The translations under genes and the position numbers were made by a program. DNA of 64,000 nt from positions 5,084,117-5,148,116 of the forward strand of contig RSEF01000019.1 of NCBI GenBank assembly GCA_003993805.1, in the 5' to 3' direction. Below are positions 57,725 through 64,000 of the stretch, piece by piece. The notes under the pieces are model-generated. The model had not been told where the DNA came from. It did not search any database and saw only the letters and a list, made by a program, of their open reading frames with translations. The DNA is from Himantopus leucocephalus (Eukaryota; Chordata; Aves; Charadriiformes; Recurvirostridae). The stretch's first letter is position 1, and every line of letters starts with the position of its first letter.

Positions 57725-57862
57725 GTGCCTAACTCACTTGGGTCTTGTCCCATTTCAGTGCACCCTCAGGCATCCAAATGCCTCTCCAAATCTGGCCCTT
57801 AGGCTCTTTGAGGCAGCAATTTGTCTCTTACTGTAACTGTCTGTATAAATATAAGTGTCTGG
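57725..57862 (+). mobile_element. ancient SINE fragment with amniote tail
   Basis: GTGCCTAACTCACTTGGGTC, CATCCAAATGCCTCTCCAAA and TCTGGCCCTTAGGCTCTTTG, then GCAATTTGTCTCTTACTGT and CTGTCTGTATAAATATAAG, follow the order of a common amniote repeat whose tail is 'gctctttggggcagggactgtctcttactatgtgtctgtac'. It may belong to the same insertion as the MIR-like piece at 57525. Sense strand is plus. Confidence 0.55.
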
Positions 57863-58729
57863 GTATGCACGCACACACGCATTGCTGGCTTGTGGTATGC
57901 CACAAGTAACCAAAGAGCTACAGAGGTCTAAAACTAAAAACTGTCTGCCAGGAGCTCTCAGGCCTGTAGCCACCTTGCAGATTCTTACTGCAGGTGCGAT
58001 ATTGCATCTTGGCTACAAAACTGTGGATTTGATTCTCTTCCCACTTTGCACCCAGGCCACATGAGACCTTGCCTGTTCCTACCTGCCGGCGGTCAGGAGC
58101 TGGGCAGAGCCACGCTGATGGCCCCGGCAGTTGTTGACTATCTAGAAGGGTTACTGAGCGCTCTCAGCCAGCGGACACTTCTCAGGAGCTAGAGTCACGC
58201 AGAAGCACAAGCATTCCAAGGGGAGGCAAATGAGCTCATAACCTCTTCAGCCCTGAACTGGGAGAAACAAACCAAAACCCCCACACAACCCACATGCATT
58301 AGCAGTAAGGACGGTGCCTGTCAGAGGGGGTTAATGTACCAGCTGCTCAATTCCCTTGCAGACAGGCATTTAATTTATAGCTGCCAGAAAATCCCACACA
58401 TTTGGAGATCACATCCTTGGTGGAAGTGGTGTCACATCAGAGAAGCACAGGGCAATCTGGCCACTGGGGACAAGGCTGCTCTCCACGATATCAACTCCAT
58501 TAAATTCCTCTCCCCCAGCTCCGTACGTGCCAGAAAGTATACAGAGTTCAGGGCAGTGAAAATTTACACTCTTGGCTCTGACAGCCGCTTTGGCTAGGGT
58601 TTAGGCGTGTTTGCTAGGGAGGCATTTGGACAAGGGTGTTAGCCTTTCTGTTAAGCTCATGTTCAGAAAAGATGACACAAAGGGGGAAAAAGCATGTGGG
58701 TGAGAGCAATCCATAATGCTGGCGCCAGG
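57863..58729. other. non-coding stretch, nothing recognised
   Basis: Frames of at most 87 codons. A weak echo of another amniote repeat (TTTGATTCTCTTCCCACTTT near 58027) is too short to call. Confidence 0.45.
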
Positions 58730-59325
58730 CCACGTGGCCGGCAGGCATATTTAATGTACAGATTAGTTCTTCACTTGAAAGCTGCAAACTTAATTTGTTA
58801 GTACAGGACTTAATCTCTGCCTTTGTGTATACTGTGTCTAACCCCAGTTCCCAAGTTCATCTGGAAAACAGACGTTTCCATTAGCAGTGCTTTAAACTCA
58901 GCTCTGTCAGCACTTCCACTACAAGTTTGGAGGAGTTAACTCCCCATAAAGCATCCGCTCCCAGCTGGAACGCAGCATACAAGAGGGGGACATATATCTG
59001 CATAAGTCCCATTAGTGCTTAACGTTCGTTATCTCCTGGGCCCTGTAGTTGGAAAACACCTCCTGAGCTCAGCGCAGGAGCCAACATCCTTACCAGATTT
59101 ACTCTGCAGACATTTGGCTGGGGATTTTACTTAAGGTTTAACTCAATTGGCAGACATTGTTTTTCCGGGTGGCTTCTGTTCCAGCTCTAGGTTTCTGTAA
59201 AGCAAGTATGAGATGCATTGGCAGAGTGTTCCGAGTGTTAATTACCAGCTACAAGCACACCCTCAAATGCAATAAGATTTTTCATTCACAATCTGGAATG
59301 GAATAACAATGCAAGCAGAGCACCA
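58730..59325. promoter_or_regulatory. candidate conserved regulatory blocks
   Basis: Two neighbouring clusters were seen. The first (58740-58830) has GCATATTTAATGTACAG, GATTAGTTCTTCACTTG and AACTTAATTTGTTAGTAC. The second (59000-59310) has CCATTAGTGCTTAACGTTCG, TTTAACTCAATTGGCAGAC, GAGTGTTAATTACCAGC and AAATGCAATAAGATTTTTC. CpG words such as AACGTTCG and TTTTTCCGGGTGG survive in an AT-rich context. This is suggestive of constraint but not proof. Confidence 0.33.
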
Positions 59326-60589
59326 GGTTGTGGAGAAGGGTGTTTTTTGTCATACCTGCCATCAAATTGGATGAGAGTTTGGGAGCCAGGTGGGGAGAGC
59401 AGAGAAAAGGCTATTTAGCATGTGTACAGCAGGAAGGAATAGATTCAGGAGAACACCATGAGTCAAACTAAACACACAGCTTCATGTGATCATCTGCTGC
59501 AGAGCGAGGTGCACACTGGTACCCCACGAAAACCTGCCCAGGAAAGCAGGGGATGCTACAAATCCATGCAGAATCACTGCAGATTCTGGTTCCCCAATAG
59601 TCCTGCTGTTCCTCACAGCCCTTTATTTTGCTTTGTTTTGTGGTTTTCAGTTTGATGAGGAACAAGGATGTGAACTATAGCCCACAGTGCACACATCCCT
59701 TAGATCCACTGCCTGCAGGCCAGGCAAATTTGGGAAGGCAGTACCTTAGATGAACTTCTGTGTGAAGAAACAGGGGATCCATCCTTACAGGAGCAATGTG
59801 AAAGCTCAGATGGGTTCACAGCAGAGAGAGGGAGCTGCTACAATTCCAGGCAGAGAGAGGAAAGTGAGGAACAACCACAGCACTTCATCTACTAAATATT
59901 TCTGTCTCACATTAAATTGAATTCCTTCAGAGTCTGCGTCTCCCTCCGTAGGAGTCAAGGTTGGAAACATCCTTCTGAGAAATGCCGACAGTGGCAAAGA
60001 GAAACCAAGAGATATTTCAGCATCACTGGTGGGGTTTCAAGGCTGCAGCAGAATTTCTCTCTCCTCTCCTTCTTACCCTTATCTCTAAAGCTCTTCAGGT
60101 TGTGTAGAGCCCAGGACCTTGTGAATCCTACAGCAGAAAATGAATAGGGAGCATTGCCAGCAACAAGACTCTTACTAAAAATCCCACCTATCCGCAGCTT
60201 GGAGCAGGCAGAGACAAATCTCTGGGAGCCTGCCAGCACATGGGGCAGGCTTTCCTCGAGATTCCTGGCTGGATGTTGAACTTCTCCTCCCTTTCCCAGT
60301 GTGATTACTGCTTGAGAGTAGAGAACACACTTCTCTCTGCCTTGCTTTTGGGAGATGCCTTCCCAAGGGCAGCAGGGGAGAGAGGTAGAGGCGGAGAATT
60401 GGCTATTTATGTTCGCTCACATGAAGCCTCCCAAAATGGTTGTTCTTCAGGCAATGAGCCTTCCACGGTCATGCTAAGCACTCAGAGCTAAGTTTGAAGT
60501 CTTGGCGGCCAAAGCGGGACATAAAGTTGGATAAAGCAAAGGACAAGGAACAGGAGCTCCAGAAGCAAGTATGGTGTGTGTCTTAAGAG
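59326..60589. other. non-coding stretch, nothing recognised
   Basis: Frames of at most 94 codons on both strands. No repeat was identified. Confidence 0.5.
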
Positions 60590-60690
60590 CAGCGCCTTGG
60601 AGCTGTACAAAAGACAAGCTCTGCTCCAAAGAGCTTGCAATCAAAACAGATGAGGCGGGGCAGGGGGACAGGCAATAGGATACCACCGAA
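60590..60690 (-). mobile_element. ancient SINE tail fragment, antisense
   Basis: AGCGCCTTGGAGCTGTACAA, AAGACAAGCTCTGCTCCAAA, GAGCTTGCAATCAAAACAGA and TGAGGCGGGGCAGGGGGACA match the reverse of the amniote tail: 'gctaggcgctgtacaaacacag...acagtccctgccccaaagagcttacaatctaaatagacaagac'. Sense strand is minus, opposite to the tails at 29.5, 31.7, 51.9 and 57.8 kb. Confidence 0.7.
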
Positions 60691-63600
60691 ATCAGGAGGG
60701 TCACTCAGGTGCTGCAAAATGTATCATGAGCTTCTGAATGATCCATTCCAGCCACGTGCACAGGGTTACTCACAAGGCCAAGCAGGATTTAAGGTAGGCC
60801 ACTATGAAGAAGAGAAACCTTTAAGATGAAACTTATCAATTGCTATTAATTCATTAGATGACCCTCTTTGAGACAACGGTGTTAGAAGATATGAAATATC
60901 ATTTTTGGAGAAGATATAAACTCAGTCCTTGTCCTCAGTTGCTTGTTTCTGTGCTGGATTTTTCTTTCTGCAGCTCCAGGTCTCCTGAACTTTGCTGGAG
61001 ATGCTGCCTATTTTTAACCTGCCTTGGCACTTATGTTATCGTTCATGTCAGAATGAGGCCAGGCATTAAATATATCTTTCCACCAAAACTTCCCAGATTT
61101 CGTTAATTTAGGCATTCTAGTGTGATGCCTACCACACTTAGGGGAGCACTCAAGAACAGATGTCTCAGTCCTGCACTGAGACCAGACTCCTGCCTCCGAA
61201 GCAAGGGGAAGTCTCCTGCACGCACATGTACGCAGCATGTGCTATTGCGAGGGCAGCTCCTGTTCCTGAGAAGGACTATTTGTGTCACCCGCACAAGTCT
61301 CACTCCAGAACTGTGTTTCAGGGGCCTCAATATTTATATGTCACCAATTTGTCAGCTGCCCTGTAACATCTGCTATGGGTAGTAAATCAATACATGGCAT
61401 TAGCACAGCCCAGTACCACATCTTTTCATATTAAAACCTCTCTAGATTTCAAGGCTAAGAGGTACTGAGAGCTTCCAAGGAAATTCCAGGGGTCTTGTAT
61501 AATACTTACCAGCCTGACAGACTAATTGCCCTATAATTCAAACACAATTGCAATCTATACTGGAAGCGATTATATGCAGATGACTGGGGTGACTCTCATT
61601 TCCTCTACGATTTCTTCTGAGCCTTTTTTTTCCGGTATCATTTCCATTGAAAAAAAAGTCTTGGAAATTATTAACACACAAAACCACATTTTATTAAAGC
61701 TTATTTTAGGAACTGCGTGTTAAATCCACATATAGATACAAAGGCTCACGAGGAATCGCTCCTCCTGTTTAAGGTCTCAATACAAAAGCCTTCTTGCATT
61801 GCCTTCTGGGAATCATGCCAGCCAAGAGCTTGAGAAATGATGTAGTAATAAAAATGTAACACGATGTATCGTAAATTATACACAGGATGGGACTGATGAG
61901 GGAGGTGGTGAGTGTATTTGTCTCTCACCCCTTGCAATGAGCTCAAACACTGCCTAAGGTCTCTTGACTACAAGAACTTGGGAAACTTCTTACTCTGCTT
62001 TGCACCTGTGAGACTTCTCTGCACAGGCGTAGGCTGAGTCCTCCCCACACCAGAGAAGTAACATGAACGGGGAGCAGCCCTTCGCTCACTGTGGCTGGAA
62101 ACTACCTCCAGGGTGAATGACGCACACGGAACACCAATCTGCCCAAAGCTGCATGTGACACAGAGCTCTGCTCATCTCCTCCCATGCCATCTCCTGGACG
62201 GTGACCTGCAACAGCTCAGGAGAGAGGACACATGTCTCGTCCCATCAGCTCTGCTACAGGGGAGATGCCTTGCAGCAGACAGACTGGGTGAACATCTCCA
62301 TATACCGGATGCATAAGGCAGCCCTCTGTGCCTGCCTTTCACACAAGTGTTACCCCGGGAGGAGGATGCTAGGACCCCCCGCCATGCACGTGCACACACA
62401 CCCCCACATCCCCACGCCCCTTGCCTATCTGCAAGAGAATTGCTCAGCAGCGAGATAACCCAGCTGCACACAGAAAGGAGACAATTATAAATGCCTAGCA
62501 AAAAGGATTTGTCTCTAAATTATTATTTACAAAATATGTCAATCCCTCGCAGCTTAATTTCATTCTTCTATTTTGCAGGAAAGATGAGGCTCTACCATAG
62601 TCAGCAATCTTGCAACGAGGACATTTTTCGACTCCCTTGAAGGCAGTAGAAAATCTAAGGAAGGATTTAAAAGCCTTCCCTCTCCTCCATGCCACAACTT
62701 CTCCCGACTCAGGCTGGCTGTCTCTCATTTTTACAAAAACTGTTACAATACCATAGCTACAGCCATAAGGAGATCAGGAATTCTAAAAATCTCAGCTGTT
62801 TAGTGGGACGGAAGAGAGAATTTCCCTCCTCCAGCCTTCCAGACTGCCCCACAGCCCGACTCTGTGCGCTGAACATCCCTTCTCTGCCTGCTGACTCCAG
62901 GGGCAGCTGAGGAGACCTGTCCCACACGTGAGGCTACGGCATCCCGCATTGTGCATCTTCCCTAGATTCATATTCCCACGTTGCCTTGGCATTCCCCTGC
63001 TATGGCGATGCCAAGAAGCAGTTTATTGCAAGTACCATCCACGCATGCCTTGGGGCCGCAGCTGGCAGATCTCAGCCAGGAGAAACCCAAATGAACTCAG
63101 GAGGAAGGAGCCTAAAGATGTCGGTGCCCAGGGATGTGCAATGGGACATGAGCAGCTCATTGCATCTCGACTGCTGAGACTGGAAATCATGTAAGTTTTA
63201 GTGACCTGAGGACAGGAGGACACATCATAATGTTGCAAAGGTCTGCCTGATGCTGAGGGAGCACTAGGTCTCCCTGCATGGTCTGAGGGATGTGAAGCAC
63301 CTTTAATCAGATCTCAGCAAGTGAAAAGCAGCAGCAGACTATTTTTTTGCAAAAAAAGCAAATATGTTGAAAGACAGACCTTTTTGGGGGTACTATTTCT
63401 TTCCCAAACGTGGGAAAGATCTTTTCTTTTTGCTTCAGAAATGCCAAACCATTTTATTGCACCAGTTCCCAAGAGCAATTCAGCATTTCACTTCAAGGCT
63501 ACCGTTTTCAGTTTTACTGAACGGTCTAAGGAAAGTTACATGGACCAAAATGTTCTTTCATTTTTCAATTTTCACTCAAAAGAAAGGGTTTTGGTTTGTA

Positions 63601-64000
63601 CCCCAAACAAAAAACTTTGCTCTGCTTAGCTCCAACAAGAGCCTGTTCCTTGCTTTTTTGTCTGACTCCTAAAGTACCTCCTAACCCTATTGCAAAAATA
63701 AAAGCAAAGCCAGAGACCAGGCTTTGGTGGAAACTTGGCTCATTGGCTTCCACTGCAAGTCATGCGTGCACTGAGGAACATCAGCTGAGCTCTCAAGCCA
63801 GGTGGATAACAGATAGCATCACTGGTCTCAGAAGGGCTGCAATTGCACTGCCCCCTGTATGAAATTGCTTCTCCTGGAACCATCCCCTCTATTTCACCAC
63901 TCTCCACTTGCTGCGCTTCTGCAGGCAGCCACCAGCCTAATGCCGGAGGTCCCGCACCTTTAGGGAAGGGTGACACAGCCCTCACACTGGAGGGAGTTAA
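60691..64000. other. non-coding stretch with no recognised gene
   Basis: Frames reach 109 codons (62172-62501 minus) with no recognisable family. Two overlapping plus frames of 102 codons at 63321-63672 run through AT-rich DNA and look like chance. A splice-acceptor-like TTTTTCTTTCTGCAG near 60959-60973 has no partner. Bases 61480-61640 carry faint CR1-like phrases, judged too weak to call. Confidence 0.5.

Noticed and set aside
58021..58060. Echo of an amniote repeat (TTTGATTCTCTTCCCACTTT)
   Set aside because: Only about 25 bases resemble the repeat, too short to call.
61480..61640. Faint CR1-like phrases (CCAGCCTGACAGACTAATTG, CCTATAATTCAAAC)
   Set aside because: Only one short phrase fits the CR1 text 'gactggcctgtagtt', and the rest does not follow the expected order.
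1..64000. CRISPR arrays, prophage, operons, rRNA, tRNA
   Set aside because: No regularly spaced repeats, tRNA-like cloverleaf boxes or rRNA phrases were seen, and the DNA is vertebrate-like.

Overview
The window looks like bird nuclear DNA, and almost all of it appears non-coding. The best evidence is a short CR1 retrotransposon 3' end at about 11038-11145, which carries the typical avian terminal octamers (TCATAGAATCATAGAATGG read on the plus strand). A second avian-type CR1 piece sits at the left edge, and there are three much older CR1-like fragments. Base composition is moderate. Open frames are short (none exceeds 195 codons) and scattered over all six frames, and I recognise no conserved protein family in any of them. 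This fits an avian intergenic region or a long intron. The exact species cannot be told from the sequence.

Layout. From 1 to 25 kb there are five CR1 or CR1-like fragments (1-50, 4565-5020, 11038-11145, 17810-18620, 24200-24625), all with the sense strand on minus. An old MIR-type SINE lies at 19625-19785. Between the last large CR1 fragment and that SINE, at 18.6-19.3 kb, are the only stretches that look at all exon-like: a plus-strand start with a signal-peptide-like leader followed by a good GTAAGA donor, and a minus-strand stretch flanked by a good acceptor and a GTATGT donor. Both are speculative. From 25 to 64 kb no CR1 is visible. There are several weakly preserved SINE pieces with the amniote tail 'gctctttggggcagggactgtctt...tttgtacagc-cctagcac' (29.5, 31.7, 51.9, 57.5-57.9 and 60.6 kb), simple repeats, and many AT-rich blocks dense in TAAT/ATTA, TTTAAT and octamer-like words. 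These blocks resemble conserved regulatory elements of vertebrate gene deserts.

Four structured sequences stand out from the background: a 16-bp-stem hairpin at 44475-44514, a cluster of competing hairpins at 41261-41317, a nested inverted repeat at 41579-41669, and an AT-rich block with a perfect 15-bp inverted repeat at 30516-30685. Four single N characters (9523, 23115, 42495, 54606) look like assembly joins. The one at 54606 sits exactly between two copies of a 21-base sequence, which suggests an unmerged overlap.

I found no operon, CRISPR array, phage, complete mobile element, rRNA or tRNA, and no clear undescribed system. The most useful follow-up would be a multi-bird alignment to test the regulatory blocks and hairpins, and RNA evidence for the 18.6-19.3 kb area.
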